DNA of 64,000 bases from Parelaphostrongylus tenuis (lineage: Eukaryota > Nematoda > Chromadorea > Rhabditida > Metastrongylidae): assembly GCA_019055375.1 (NCBI GenBank), contig JAHQIW010000708.1, positions 215,258-279,257 of the forward strand. Direction: 5' to 3'. Shown here piece by piece: positions 48,101 through 60,349 of the stretch. The first letter of the stretch is position 1; every line of letters begins with the position of its first letter. Both the position numbers and the translations under genes were made by a program. The notes beneath the pieces were generated by a model, which worked only from the letters and a program-made list of their open reading frames with translations, was not told the DNA's origin and did no database searches.

Positions 48101-51100
48101 ATTCATGGCAACAATCTGATAGCACTGTGGCTTCTTCGAACATTCGGAAAAAAGCTGGCAATGCTACCGAACAACTTCCTAATGATTCCGTTACATTTGG
48201 CAGCTGCACAAGGTATGTGGGTAGATATGTATGACAAATAAAGGATAAAAAGATGAAGGGATAATGGATCTGGACTTATCGTTGTCAGGGATGTTTCATG
48301 CATACAACTCTAATCGTAGCATGGAGAAGGTAGTAAAATCTGGATTTGGCCTAGACAATGACCTACAAATGCTTACTTGTATGCTACGTCGGCTTTTGTT
48401 CTTTCGAGCTATTTTGGTAGTGAAGTCAGACCGAGGGTCTGGATGGTGCACTAGAAAATACAGTAAGCCCCCAGAAGGGGTAATATTGTGGATTCGAGGC
48501 CACCTCAGATTGCATGCTTTCGTAAATCTACACCATCGTGGTCAAGCTTGTATTACTTTAATTATTCCATAAAATAAGAAGATTTGCTAGGTAGGCGCGG
48601 GTCGAGCCAGTAAAGTGTTATTGTGCGATATTTTAAACCGCAGAGTTTATCGTACGTCAATGCAGTATTCATAAAAGAAACTTCGATAAATCTGCTGCTC
48701 CGGTTTAACTAAGAGTTTTGGCATAATGAGTGTAATGATTGCTTCTAATGGAAGTTTAATGAGCGAAGAACTATAAATTCAAGTCCCATTCTCATTTGAT
48801 AGCTAAAGTTCTTCAGAACGGCTACAGAAAACTGTCAAATAGGACAGAGGAGGGAAGCTACCCATTTTTTTGCAGTCTGTTCTCTTAGGATCTGTATACT
48901 TATCCTTAAAAATATCATTGAACTAGTCACTTAGAAATCGGTCTTTCGAACCGTCTTCACTCTGAATCATTTCCCTGATTTTACCAATTTTTTTTGTCTC
49001 TTCATCGATCAGTTCCCATGAAGGTGCATTTCAGGTAATTTGGAGTATGTCAAGCTTGCAACAAAATGGTTTCCGAAGTCAGTGGATGCACGGGACGCAT
49101 TTGGTAGTCTTTCCCAACGATTAAGTTCTATTTACAAGTTTAGCTGAATGTGATACTACAGGGCAGAAAGCTGAAATAAACGAACTAATCGTTTTTTTTG
49201 GTATCAAACTTCGCAATGTGATTTAACATACTTCTTGTGCCGATCAGGTTGTACTCCATCGGCGTACGCTGTTCAAGGTGGCTGTTTGAACACACTTGAA
49301 TTTCTTGTGGAAAAAGCACATGCTAGAATTGGATGTGTGAATCGAAAAGGTACTGATCGCTTAAGTTAGCTATTTTTGCTTCTCTTTTCCCTTTCTATTT
49401 TATTCAACAATGCCTGTTCCTTAGTCCACCTCTTTGAAATGCCTTCTCATATCGTCACAAAACAAAGCGACAAAATTTTTCCATGGTTAAAAAGTCAATT
49501 TGTTGATTTATGAATTGAAGTCAATGCACACATAACAGGCAGAATGAATTGCATGCATCGATGTCAGTGTATATTATTTCCGATAGTTTGTTGGACGTCA
49601 AAGTGTTCATTTGTTATTCTTCCTTATATTTTATGGAATGCCTATTCAGCTTAGGAGTAGTATGTTTTTCGTGGAAATATTTTGCATACGTATACATGTA
49701 ATCAGAAAGCAAAGTGATAAAGTGATAAGCAAGGCGCAGGTTCGATCTCTTCCCCCATCACTCTCTGGCAATGAATCAACGAATGTCTTACGAAAATCTA
49801 GCTCGGCTATCTCCAAGACTACAAGGAAAGTTGTCTCGCCTACCATCTCTATAACATTCTCAAGGAAGACGAAACTTTGAGCCAAAGAAACGGGTGAAAT
49901 ATTCTTTGCTGGAAATGAATGCGAGGCGACTAATCGCATGTAGAAACTGGGATCGACATAGTAGTGTGTAACATTCCTTTTCGAACGATTTTCTCAGTGC
50001 ACACTTCGCTTAGGTATTCAAAATAACAGAGTATTACTGTGTGTACTCGCATTCACAATTGTAATTTCTCTACATTCTTATGTTAACTTTGAACGAGTTC
50101 ATCTTACAGGTCAATCGTTGCTCCATATAGCATCGCTGTGTGGTTATGAGAAAATCGTGCGGTGGATTCTGGATCGTGTAGACATGTACATGATTCTTTG
50201 GAGGACAGCTGATGAGGCAAATGCGATACACTGCGCAGCATGTATGTAACTTCGGAACCTTATGTAGTATTATGAGTCTAAATAATTCAAATTTGTACAA
50301 CATGTTCGTTTCGTCCGTTTATCTCTGTGATTAATTTTAATCCATAATTACTTTGTAATCCTTAATGCGGCACTGCATCTTGAGGAAATCAAGCCCCTCC
50401 ATAAATCTGGAGTCGGCTTTCAATGGCAAAATTGTCTCAGAGTAAAGAAATACTAAAGTTAATAAATGCTAAGCCACCGCTCACTGTGTAGGCCACATAT
50501 GCATTTGATCACTTCTATTTTGCCACGAAAGAAGCCAAATACATGATGCATTGTAAAGATTCTGATCAACATCGAACACCTTATCCTTTATTCTTGATCT
50601 CGTCTGTTTAGATCATGGCAGCGTCCCAATTTTACGCCTTCTCCTACTGCCATGGTCACGAAAAAAGAGGCAGTCTGTTCTGAAAATACGCGACGGAAGA
50701 GGAAATACCGCTCTACATCTTGCTGCTATGAACGGACACTTTGAAGCTGTGAACTACTTGGTGGCGATGATTGTTTTAAATATCTGCGTTATTAGTTGCG
50801 TCTCAAATCTTATGCACGAATGGCTTCAGAAATTCATGCCACGTCCTTTGAATGCATAGAAAGTTTCCTGAGCTCAATCGATTTTTATAGACAATCAGTG
50901 CTTGAAAAGTTTTGTTTAAGGCAAACGTAATGCATTTTATCTTTTTTAAAATCGTATCCAAATATGCCCACTGATGTAGAGTAATATGCAGAACTTTTTG
51001 TCTCAGCTTGGACTCGAACTCACATTTCATCCTGTCTGAGGCGCGTGCTTGAACCGTTGCACTAACAACGCCTGTTTTGACACCACTCTTTTAACGCTGC

Positions 51101-54100
51101 AACGCATCTTTCTGTCAGCAGCCAACCGTCAACGCTATGACGCGTGTGGAACCCGGTCACGTGGCAGATATTGGGTATCAGATGACCAAACAGAATGTAG
51201 GTTCTAGTCCCACCTGACGCAAAAATTTTGCACTTTATTTCAATCAATATGTATATTTACAACATCATACCACCGCCAGAAGCGGTTAAATAAAAAGGAG
51301 TTCCATATCTAAATAGTCTTCCATTTTTCTTTGTCATTACGTATAACTCGTTGAGACTTTTGATTTAAGCAATGAACAACTTTGAAGCTCTAGAAATTAA
51401 CCTAAGTTTTTGAGCATATTTTTATTTTTCTCTCAGTTCTTTTTTACAATGTTTTTTCTAGCTCATTTCAAACGCGGATCCTACGGCCATCAATACCGCT
51501 GGCTTTAGTGCGCAGGCAATCGCTTTGATTCAAGGAAATCGGCAAATGGCAACATATATTGCTGGCTTCAACGGTAAAACTTTGGTATTTCCAAAAAAAA
51601 ATTCCAAAATGATCCCAGTATAAACCATAGCGGGTCAGAATAACTTCCAAATCAAAGATTTCTCGTCTCATGGTAAACTTCAGTGATCTTGACGATACCA
51701 TCAGAGAAATACCTTTTTTTTTGCCAATGACGGCACAGATCTCAATTCTTTTCCGTTTGGTAGCACAGATCTTGAAGCCTGTCGCCTAGTCTGAACAAGA
51801 AATTTTGACAAAGATTGTTAGTGATCATTAGGAAGCATGAATCTCAAGCTAACGCATGTTGTAACTGGTTTTCTGAAAAGAATCTTTGATAACGTTGAAA
51901 AATTGGGAATAAAATTATGTTTCACATCGGCCGCGTAATTCAACTATTACTTTGCTGGAGGCACGAAAAGAGCATGGACATGTAGAGAAAGTCTCCTACT
52001 GTCAGAGTCGGACTTTGATGCGGAGTTTGTTCCAAAGCAGAGAAACGATTCCTAGTCAAATAAACCTCAGTTAGGCTCCAACCATCGATGTTCGCGGCGA
52101 CTTCCTCTGCCCCCACTCCACCGCCCGCGAGTTGGCCAAAGAACTATTGCTCACTCATCTGTATCAATCTTATTCTCTTTGCTGCGTTTCGAAGAAACGG
52201 TATTTTCAAATTATAAGTACAGTATTAAAATTAGTAATTTTTACGCTATCGAATGAATATTAATAGTCAAAAGAAAGAACTCTATTCTTCAAGGCTCGGT
52301 AAGGTCTTTTACATTTCAGACAGAAAAGCGCCTGAACAAGCGAGATTTTGTCCAGAAAATACTTCCCGGTTTTAAAATTTTTGGATATTGATCTGAACCT
52401 TAGGAATGTCTAGAATCAGAGTACTGCTTCAAATAAACTATATGTACCTCATTGCGATGGAGCAAGGCATACTCTGCTAACTTATTGTTTTGAGGTTGTA
52501 AAAACTATAGTCATTTATGAGAATTAACGTTTGTTCAACGTTCATTATCAAGAAGAGACAAGCCAGAACCATTATACTGGGAGGTGTGTTTGAGAGGAAT
52601 TTAGATCTAATGCAAGGAAATTTCTTTGTTATTTCTGAATTGGTTTATCACTAAGTAACCCGCACTATGCGCTGAGTACAATGAATTCAGTGCTAGAGCA
52701 AATACCCCTTCCAACTTTGAAAAGGACATCACAATAAGCGAGAGTATAGTACAATTTCATTTGGCTTAATAATATGTGTCAGTAGCGCCCCAGTAGGTCT
52801 AGCAATCAGTATCACGAAATAATTTTCTTCAGTAAGTTTCGACTTTATCAGGAAAACGAAGGTCGAGATCGTTGTCACATATGTCTGACTACATAGCGGA
52901 AACCACTTTTGGGAATTCTATGAGTATGTCGCAGTCACTGTCACCAGTTTTTTGTGAAGACGTTTTCGCCTAGAGAATCGAGCTCTGGTTACTCGTCAAC
53001 GGCTGAGCCCGGTAGTAATGAAACGTGAGCGATTTTTAGTCAAAAATCTTTGTGTATTTCAACTTGTACAAAACCGCTTGACTTCTGTTCTTCAAAAGAT
53101 CTGATAAGCTACATAAATAAGAAAAATAAGGCGCTCCGCGTTGTTCATTCCGTGGAGATAAGTCATGCATTCAATTCCATTCATATGACAGTAAAGATGT
53201 TTAGATGCTTGAACGACCGCCTTCATTAGTAGTGCAGAATGTAGCACAGTTTTCGTGCGTTTCTCTCTTGCGCGCCCGCCGTCCATGGGAGTGGTTCACT
53301 TTGAGCATGGGGACGTACGCGGGGTCCAATCCGTAAATTCGAATTCGTTGACATCTGCTGATGCGCATGATTGACGTTAGCACAAATACGTCTGCCCATA
53401 GTTTGTGTGGTTTTCCAAAAGGATGCTTCCATTTTCTTATAGTCTACTCCACTGTTCTTTTCGTCCATCTGTCATCTGTTCTCCTTGATATATGAGCGGC
53501 CCACCTGTGTTTCGTTATCGATACATATACTCTGGGTCATAGAGATGATATTTCGAAGATCGCAGCTGCGCAAACTGACGTCGTGACTGCCGGTTGACTT
53601 TTAGTAGATTCCGCTGAGGCGCCCTATGAGTGGCACGCAGACTTCTTGACGTGGTTGTGGTATCAGCTCACGTTTCAACCGCACTGCAGAGCGTTGCGAG
53701 GACTTTTGAATCGAAAGGGTGAGCAAGAAGTTTGGCGTCCGCTATAAGGTCGGTGGCTTCCTTGAGAAGCATACGGCCCACGCTGCTCTCCTTCTTCTAT
53801 CTAGTTCCTCCTTCATGTTCATCATGATCATTGAATCTCAAAGGTACACGTGCGAGGCGATCTCCTTGATAAGAGGGTCAACCAAACCGATTTGCTTACC
53901 TTCGCACCATGGATTTTTCTTTGACTGTGCCGTCGTCCTGTTCATGCTTAGCCCAACCCTTCTTGCTATCGTTGAGTTCTCTGAGCGTCGTCCTTGCATC
54001 ACTGATACTTTTCAAAAAGATGATGATGTCGTCCGCAAAGCAATGATTTGGTAGGAACTTTCATTAATCCATATGCTTTTCTGGTCCCAATCGAAAAGCT

Positions 54101-55702
54101 TCATCATCCATTGCAGTGCGGCAGTAAACAGCTTTGGAAATACAGTGTTGCCTTATCGAAGTCCTTTTCCAATGAGTATTCTGAGGGTTCGATGGAAGAG
54201 CCGTATTTTCGTGGGGCAGTTTCGATAGCAGTCTGCTAATGTTCATATATAGGACGGGTCTACACTTTGGTCAACGAGCGCTGATGGGATCGTATTCGTT
54301 TCGACGCTGTCAGACGCTTTTTCATAGTCGTTGAAAGTTAGAACAAGGGATATGCAGTGTTCCCCACAGAATTCGGTAACGCGTGACACTCCAGAAGAAA
54401 TTTGATTGTATATCTGACCTATGCAATGCGATAATTTACAGAGGTGTCAATTCAGCTTTCTTTTTCCCCATAACGAGAATATTCCTACCTGGAAATAGTG
54501 TTGACTAAGGTGTTAGCGTGTAAAATCGAACCAACGCTCTTGTTTGCCTTGCAGGGCTCCTTTAGCTGCGTTAAACACATGCGTGGTATTGTTAAGTCCT
54601 ATACAGTATAAGTAAGCAGTTACTTTATTTGCTCACTTTCCATTACTGTATACAGCTTCTGTGTTAAGATTTTGCTCTTTATTTTAGTGGCTCACAAAAC
54701 AGAATTTATGCGTCGCATTTTAGTCAAGAAACAATATCATATTGAGTGAAGAAGAATAGAAAAATCGTTATAACAAGGAGAGAATTATTTAGAGGTGAAG
54801 GTGAAGAAGTGATTCGAAGACGAATGAGATTTATTGAGGATGATCAGAACTCACTTAAAGACAGCTCAGTTCAAACTGAGAAGGACGATCTTGTGGATCA
54901 CGTAAAGGTAATTTGATGCTAAATAGTGTAAAGTGATCATCGCCTACAATTTGAGTTGGTTTTAGTTGGCTATTTCAGAACATTACCATCTTCATTTCAC
55001 AATTCTGTACGTGCTTTTACAAGCTTTTCCCATCGCTATATTGAAGTTTCGCAACTGTTGACTTAGGTCATCACCCATTTTAGAAGGATCTTGACTTGAG
55101 GATGAGGCACTCAGTAACCTTTCAAAATAAACTAGTCTGATCCATCTTAAACAGCATAAGCAGACCGTTTTCATTTATAATATTTTCATGACATTATTAT
55201 AAAGGCGGACTTAGCATGGTATGAGTATCTAAGAAAAGAAGAACGGGTATGTTCATTTGCAGCATAGCTCATTCGTAGGAACAGGAGGCTTACTTAAAAA
55301 TAAGCCAAAGTTTCATCCCACTTCCTTCATGCGTTCTTATGCTAAATAAATATACGCACTTATCAAAACAAGAATAGTTCTACTGCTGATTATCTGAGCT
55401 GTGGCCATTGACACGATTATGCGTACCTTCTTATAGAGGTTTTTTTTTTGTTCTACAATCAAGAAGTCTATCCAAAAATTTGGTGAAAAATGTGCATCTT
55501 TTGCTGAGTCATCTATGCCTTAACAGGCAAATTAATCGGTGAGCAAACTAATATTCAAATAATTTGTTTATTTTAGGTACAAAATTTGTATTCCTTTAAT
55601 TTTCTTCAGATTCTCACCGACGAGGCGTGGACCGGAATGGGTCTGTCGGCTGTAGAGCACATTGATCGTGTATTAGATGAAATTGAACATCTTGACAAAT
55701 GA
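42176..55702 (+). CDS. Ankyrin-repeat protein, 5' end not found
   Basis: Twelve exons join in frame: 42176-42263 (start tentative), 43147-43356, 46221-46287, 47115-47267, 48097-48212, 49248-49349, 50110-50241, 50612-50760, 51462-51573, 54795-54907, 55205-55246 (a 42-base exon) and 55610-55702 (TGA), 459 codons with stop. All junctions use GT/AG and phases agree, which strongly supports one gene. Ankyrin-type helices are evident: DELGETVMHRVIRE, LTGETPAHIAIAMGERQIVE, PLHLAAAQG, TPSAYAVQGGCLNTLEFLVE, QSLLHIASLCGYEKIVRWIL, GNTALHLAAMNGHFEAVNYL and NTAGFSAQAIALIQGNRQMA, so seven or so repeats. After them comes an acidic, charged tail (FIEDDQNSLKDSSVQTEKDD, ADLAWYEYLRKEER, TGMGLSAVEHIDRVLDEIEH) that I cannot assign. 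No membrane span or catalytic motif is seen. The first exon listed has no ATG in frame, so at least one upstream exon is missing. Introns carry inverted SINEs, repeat F and a reverse-transcriptase relic. Confidence 0.85.
43380..43930. repeat. Large SINE-C inverted pair in ankyrin gene intron
   Basis: The left arm (about 43400-43610) has GCGTGCTAAGCAATCGCACC, CAAACCGTCAACGGTTTGAC and TGATCCCAGTTACGCTCACA. The right arm (about 43640-43930) has their complements TAGCGTAACTGGGATCAAGG, GCGTTGACGGTTGCTGACAG and GTTGGAACGCGCCCCCGGAA, then the SINE head GTTCGATTCCCGTCTGACG and tail GTTTTGCACATCACC. Each arm is over 200 bp. It sits 24 bases past the exon ending at 43356. Confidence 0.8.
45340..45400 (-). 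repeat. Dispersed motif G, reversed
   Basis: CAGCTGACGTTTCAACAGAT then TCTGCCTTCTCTAGAGC is the reverse complement of the motif seen at 23341 and 8040. It lies in the second intron of the ankyrin gene. Confidence 0.5.
46930..46990 (+). repeat. Dispersed motif G copy
   Basis: GATCTGAAGAAGAAGAAGAA then ATCCGCTGAAATATCAGCTTG, a diverged plus-strand copy in the third intron of the ankyrin gene. Confidence 0.45.
47740..48030 (-). repeat. Repeat F copy in ankyrin gene intron
   Basis: CATATGGTCTATTAAATGGG, AGCCCGATACATGTGTTGCG and CTTCTGTGGGGGCTCCAATC correspond in reverse to text at 62343-62490. The block TGAAATTTGAGCGAGGTCTT at 47980 recurs at 57955, 59640 and 62195. It is non-coding, its class is unknown, and it ends about 70 bases before an exon. 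Confidence 0.6.
50970..51300. repeat. SINE-C inverted pair in ankyrin gene intron
   Basis: The left half has GATGTAGAGTAATATGCAGA, CTTGGACTCGAACTCACATT and CCGTTGCACTAACAACGCC. The right half has GTTCTAGTCCCACCTGACGC, AAAAATTTTGCACTTTATTT and CATACCACCGCCAGAAGCGG. In between is CAGCAGCCAACCGTCAACGC, also present at 43480. Confidence 0.75.
51830..52400 (+). repeat. Dispersed repeat D copy in ankyrin gene intron
   Basis: AAAATTATGTTTCACATCGG, GAGAAAGTCTCCTACTGTCA and GAATGAATATTAATAGTC match 16650-16700 and 39740-39960 in order. It is non-coding. Confidence 0.45.
53122..53200 (-). repeat. SINE-A 3' end fragment
   Basis: AGGCGCTCCGCGTTGTTCAT, CCGTGGAGATAAGTCATGCA and TTCAATTCC match the 3' third of SINE-A on the minus strand. 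It is truncated at its 5' side, as target-primed insertions often are, although later decay cannot be excluded. Confidence 0.6.
53210..54440 (-). pseudogene. Non-LTR reverse transcriptase fragment in ankyrin gene intron
   Basis: On the minus strand, broken frames read LVLTFNDYEKASDSVETN (about 54350-54300), LVDQSVDPSYI, then NHCFADDIIIF (about 54040) with the FADD catalytic motif. Further down are ELNDSKKGWAKHEQD and, in another frame, KKMEASFWKTTQTMGRRIC. The order matches the polymerase domain of RTE-like elements (D.EKAFDSVE..., ...RFADDIVL...LNEAGKKIGL). Many stops and frame changes make it inactive. It lies antisense within the intron 51574-54794. Confidence 0.75.
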
Positions 55703-57420
55703 ATGCATCTCTTTGAGATCCTTGCCTACTAGGATTTCAGTTTCATATACTTGATAAAAATCAAAACCTTCCATTTACCATGTCGATACAGTTTTCCAAA
55801 GTTGTTGATATATTTTGATGCTTCTTTAACAAATTTAGTTTATAACAGAGATCTGCTCACTAGAAATCGACATTTTATTACGCCAAGGCAAGCAAAAAAT
55901 TTTTATTTCCAGTGGTAAAATCTAATTCAAAAGTGTCTATGTTCTTTTGAAATATGTCACATTTAATGATATGTTTGTAGTATGGACATATGCCGATAAA
56001 TCTGGATGTGGCTGTGCTTGATTTGTCTAAGATATTCCGTATAGATTTAGTGATACTGAGCACATATCTTTTATTTTATTTTCAGTTTCCTTTTAACAAT
56101 ATCACTCCTATAATTATACTTGTGATTGGTGATTTAATCTCACTCACAAGGGAATCACGTTCCAATTTTACCCTGAGTTGCTACGAGTGCAAGTGGGGAA
56201 CACAACATCTAACATGCACCCCGGACGCAGCATTTTACTTTGCCCGGAGCTTTCTAGATCAGAACGTGCTTTTTGCCACTGTTGCTCAATTATAGTCGTC
56301 ATTTGTCACCGATGGCAACTGATGTGGTAATGTATCTGTGTGCTGCGAAAGGTAAATGACTTCAGAAACTGTGTTGAAGCTCTAATATATGCACAAAACA
56401 AGCTGCTTTGACAAGAAATATCAAAAACAGCATAAATTGTCCATAGTCAGTGCACCACTGCATGGGCCAATCGCTACGGAGGTAGGTCAACATGATAATG
56501 TACTTGTCGATTGTAGGAGCTAAATGAGAGCAATCCGTCAAGGGTTAACAATTAAATGAAGCAAATTTTTTTATAAGAGCCATGAAGAACGCTTTTTACT
56601 GTTTTTTAACTGAAATCAAGAGCTTCATTGCTACCGCTTATGAAATGGCCACGTGCAGCGCAAGTAACAAAACAGCGCCCGATTTTCGTTTTAAAATTGA
56701 GATTTGTTTCTCTGTTTTGAAAAATTCTCAGGTTTTTTCTCTATTTTGACGCCCATGCTTTTTTTCATAGATTCTTCCAAGTTTTTTGTGCATAAACAGC
56801 CACTATGCGTGAAGATAAAGTGTTTGTCTACTACACAAACATGCTGTTGCTAGCATTCAAGCAATTGCGATATAATTTACAAATAACGCTATGATATAAA
56901 TCTTGGTATTTCAATATGATTTTATTCCATACAATGTCCGAAAATCATCGTAGAAGTTGAGAATCACGGGACAATGATTATTTACCAAAAGTAATGTTGC
57001 AAACTGCATGCATGCGATGTCAATTCATGGAGAACTCTCACCAAATTTTTGATCATAAGTGCATCTCAGGAATTTATATCTCTATGAAATCATAGAACAC
57101 ACTTCTTCTTCTATCGCTCCATAGGTGTTAGCTTTGTATATATTTTCATATAGTGTGCTGTGAACATCATTTATCCTACGACGTCCGTCACCACGCATGC
57201 ACACTATTTTTATGTGCTTTACGTATTTTTTCCAGTTAAATGTCCTCAAGTCAATTTTCCGCACCTTCTCCAGGCTACTTTTCTATATAATCGCCATGTC
57301 ACCACATGCAAGTGGTTTTGAAGGTAGACAACTCGTCAGTACCGTAGTCGACTTCAATCTTCATCTATGCAGTATACCGAGTCACAGCTATCGCATGAAA
57401 TATGCCGATAAAGAACCGTA
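55703..57420. other. Ankyrin gene 3' flank, repeat D piece
   Basis: 56640-56770 (GCACGTGCAGCGCAAG-like text, CGATTTTCGTTTTAAAATTG) resembles repeat D. A minus-strand frame (57264-57082) reading RKIDLRTFNWKKYVKH has no firm family match. No gene is called. Confidence 0.4.
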
Positions 57421-57799
57421 ATAGGCAACTGTCAACCAGAGAAAATTGCATTTCTTAGACAATCCTGATTGCTGTTTCATGAAGAAACTGTAATTTAACA
57501 CCGAACACGCCATGAAGCGGGTTTGTTCACGTTTACACTGAATCACAAAGATATGTGCTCAGATCAATGCTCATTGTCTTAACTGAGCACATGCAAAAGT
57601 GCTTGAATCAATGTATTTCGTAGCGGGTTTGTTAGATGTTTTATGGTCCCACGTCATAAATCACTGTGGCTTTTTTTCTCAGAGATGTAACACATGAAAC
57701 GCTTTAGCATTTATTTTACAGATATAACACATGCATCACTTTGGTGCCAAACTATTCAAATCTAACACATGAATACTGGTACTGGTACTATATTTTTTT

Positions 57800-57865
57800 G
57801 CGGATATGACAAGATATGACAAGACAAGATATGACAAATATGAATTTTACAGATATGATATGATA
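57800..57865. repeat. Short ATATGACAAG tandem repeat
   Basis: Three to four units of GATATGACAAG with ATATGAC spacers. The matching complement ATCTTGTCTTGTCTTGTCAT is at 59802. Confidence 0.8.
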
Positions 57866-58429
57866 ACATTGGAACTATTTTTTTGATAGATATGACACAT
57901 TTATCATTTTAGTATTCGATGTTTTACAAATACCTAGATTTAGATATGTTGAAATTTAAAATTTGAGCATGGTCTTGAGTAAAGACTTGAAACGAACAGT
58001 GTAATATTTTACGGATACTTTGATGCTTCATCTTCTATCTTCCCTGTGCTTCTCGTCGTACCGCAACAGCGACATTTCTCAGCATTACTCTGAACGTAGA
58101 CTTTGGGACATTCCCATCTAAATGGCTGAAATACGTGAGCGGCTTTAATGGTAACTAAGATAGGGTGCGAGTGCAAAGTATCAATATGTCTATGACTTAC
58201 TGGCCAAGCTACAGTTTGAACTGATCTCCAAAACCCTTCTGTACAGCAGAATGGGACTTCTCAGCGTCTTCTGAGGGCCTCTCGCAGTCGGTTGTTGTGA
58301 ATTCATCTTTTTCAGGCCCCTCATTTCCAAGCTTGTTAACCCTTCGAGACTCTGCGATGGATGCTGTAAAATTTTCGTAATACACTTAAACAACATTGAA
58401 ACTTTCTTAAAGACCTCTTCATTTGAGCG

Positions 58430-58760
58430 AATTTTTATAGACCTTGCTCTAACAATAATAATCTGATACGAATATATAACATGTTTTGACCTATTAAGGT
58501 TTAAGTGTTATACAGGCGCCTGTTCCAACCTACCTGGACTCATCAGCAGCACCCTCCTTGGTTCAGCTGATCCCTTGAGACTATACCCCTCTGTGCAGGA
58601 ATCGACGCCGAGCAATAAATCACCGACAGTCAGATGATGGAACTACCTGACATTGTAGAGACCGGCAGTCGAGCTTGCGGCTTTTAAAATGAATCACACC
58701 TCTCCAATAGACCGCTTTTCTGTAAGCCTTGTTCAAACAATAATAATCCGGTAAGGTAAC
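58430..58760 (-). repeat. Hammerhead-family repeat, dimer remnant
   Basis: The first unit runs from TTTATAGACCTTGCTCTAAC (58434) through the ribozyme remnant at 58505-58552 to AGACCGCTTTTCTGTAAGCC (58709). It is followed at once by TTGTTCAAACAATAATAATC CGGTAAGG, which is the start of a second unit. This is a head-to-tail arrangement of two repeats. Confidence 0.75.
58505..58552 (-). ncRNA. Hammerhead remnant, GAAA lost
   Basis: The minus strand reads GTGCTG, CTGATGA (intact), GTCCAGG, then GGAA in place of the C-GAAA junction, CAG-GCGC-CTG, TA and TAACAC. Helix I has mismatches and the second core strand is altered, so activity is unlikely. Confidence 0.6.
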
Positions 58761-58839
58761 CATGTTTTGACCCATCAAGCCAGAGCCATGATCCTGTGTA
58801 GCACTTAATCCTTAATAGCCCAGAACATGTTATATCCTT

Positions 58840-59165
58840 ATCAGACTATTATTGTTTGAGGAAGGTCTATAAAAAAGTTGTCAAATAGAGAGGTATGCTT
58901 CATCTTAAAAGCCACAGGCTCGGCTGCCGGTTACTACAATGTTAAATAATTCCATCATCTGACTTGCGTCATTTAATGCTCGGCGTTAATTACTTTATAG
59001 AGAAGTCTAGCCTCAACGGATAGGGTGAACCGAGGACGGTGCACTGAGTAGTCAAGGCAGGATGAAAGAGGCATCTGTATAACATAGACTTTAATAGGTC
59101 AAGACATGTTATATCTTGTCAGATTATTATTGTTTGAGCAAGGTCTATAAAAAGCGGTCGAATGG
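58840..59165 (+). repeat. Hammerhead-family repeat, facing the previous copy
   Basis: From TATATCCTTATCAGACTATT (58830) in the reversed leader, through GGCTCGGCTGCCGGTTAC, to the ribozyme remnant near 59038-59085 (GGTGCA, CTGAGTA, GATGAAA, GAGGCATCTG, TATAACAT) and TTATATCTTGTCAGATTATT, then GGTCTATAAAAAGCGGTCGA (59141). The core is mutated (CTGAGTA for CTGATGA). Confidence 0.65.
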
Positions 59166-60349
59166 GGATGCTGTCATCAAAAAGTTTGATGTTTTCTAAG
59201 TGTATTACGAATATTTGCTTACAGGATCAATCGCAATGTCTCTACGAGTTGACAAGCTTGGAAATGAGGCGTCTAACAAAGGTTATTCAACTAAGGAAAG
59301 AATCACCCCAAAGATTTCAGAAACAGTCGACTCTGGGATATGCACAAAAGACGCTTAGAAATGTCTTGCTATTGAGTAGAAGGGTTTTCAGCGATCAGTT
59401 AAAACTCCAGTCGGGCCAGTACGTCTTAAACACATCAATATTTTGCAGTCGTACCCTATCTTAATTACCACTAACGCCGCCCACGTAAATTAACCATTTA
59501 GATGGGAATGTTCTGAATGCTACGTTCGGAGTAATGCTGAGAAGTGTCTCTGTTGTAGTACGAGGAGAATGACAGGGAAGATAGAAGATGCAACATCAAA
59601 GTATCCGTAAAATATTACATTGTTCGTTCCGAGTCTTTACTTAAGACCACGCTCAAATTTCAAATTTCAACATATCTAAATCTAGATAAGTGTGAATTAT
59701 TAAATACCAAAAAGATAAATGTTGACCTATTAAAAAAAAATAAAATAAAAAAAATAATACCAGTGTCATCATATCATTTCTGTAAAGACCACATCTGCCA
59801 TATCTTGTCTTGTCTTGTCATATCTTGACATATTTGTAAAAAAATATAGTACCAGTACCAGTATTTGTGTGTTAGATTGAATGAGTTGAGTACCAAAGCG
59901 ATGCATGTGTTATATTTGTGAAAATCAAAGTGCTGAAGCATTTCATGTGTTAGATCTTTGAGAAAAAAAAAAACCAAAATGATTCATGAAGTGGGCACCA
60001 CGAAGCATCTGACAAACTCACGACAGAATACGTAAATTCAAACACCTATGCATGTGCTCAGTTAGGAGAGTGAGCATTGATCTAACCACATATCTTTCTG
60101 ACTATGTGCGAATGTACACAAACCCCTTTCAAGCGTGTTCGGTGTTGAATTTACAGTTTTCTCCACGAAGCACCAATCAGGATTGCCTGAGAAATGCAGT
60201 TTTCAGTGGTTAACAGTTGACTATTACTGATCTTTATCCACACATTTCATGCGATAACTGTGGCTCGATGTGCTGCATAGGAGAAGATCAAAGTCGACTA
60301 CTATCCAAATTACTCGCCAATAGAATTCTTGCTATTTAACCGTTTTTAG

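Larger units (their letters stand above)
57421..60235. repeat. About 2.8-kb inverted repeat with hammerhead-family repeats at its centre
   Basis: Arm 1 (57421 to about 58730) and arm 2 (about 58840 to 60235) are reverse complements with drift. CAATCCTGATTGCTG (57461) faces CAATCAGGATTGCC (60174). CGAACACGCCATGAAGCGGG (57501) faces CCCTTTCAAGCGTGTTCGGT (60124). ACTGGTACTGGTACTATATT (57775) faces AATATAGTACCAGTACCAGT (59843). TCTCCAAAACCCTTCTGTAC (58222) faces AGTAGAAGGGTTTTCAGCGA (59374). The centre is near 58830. Each arm contains one hammerhead-family repeat on its inner side and a short frame sharing LTSLEMR. It is either one foldback element or two copies in opposite orientation. Confidence 0.8.

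Noticed and set aside
57082..57264. Minus-strand frame with RKIDLRTFNWKKYVKH as an exon of a fatty acyl-CoA reductase
   Set aside because: The resemblance to the DxRxIxWxxY region is too short, and no neighbouring exon of that family was seen.
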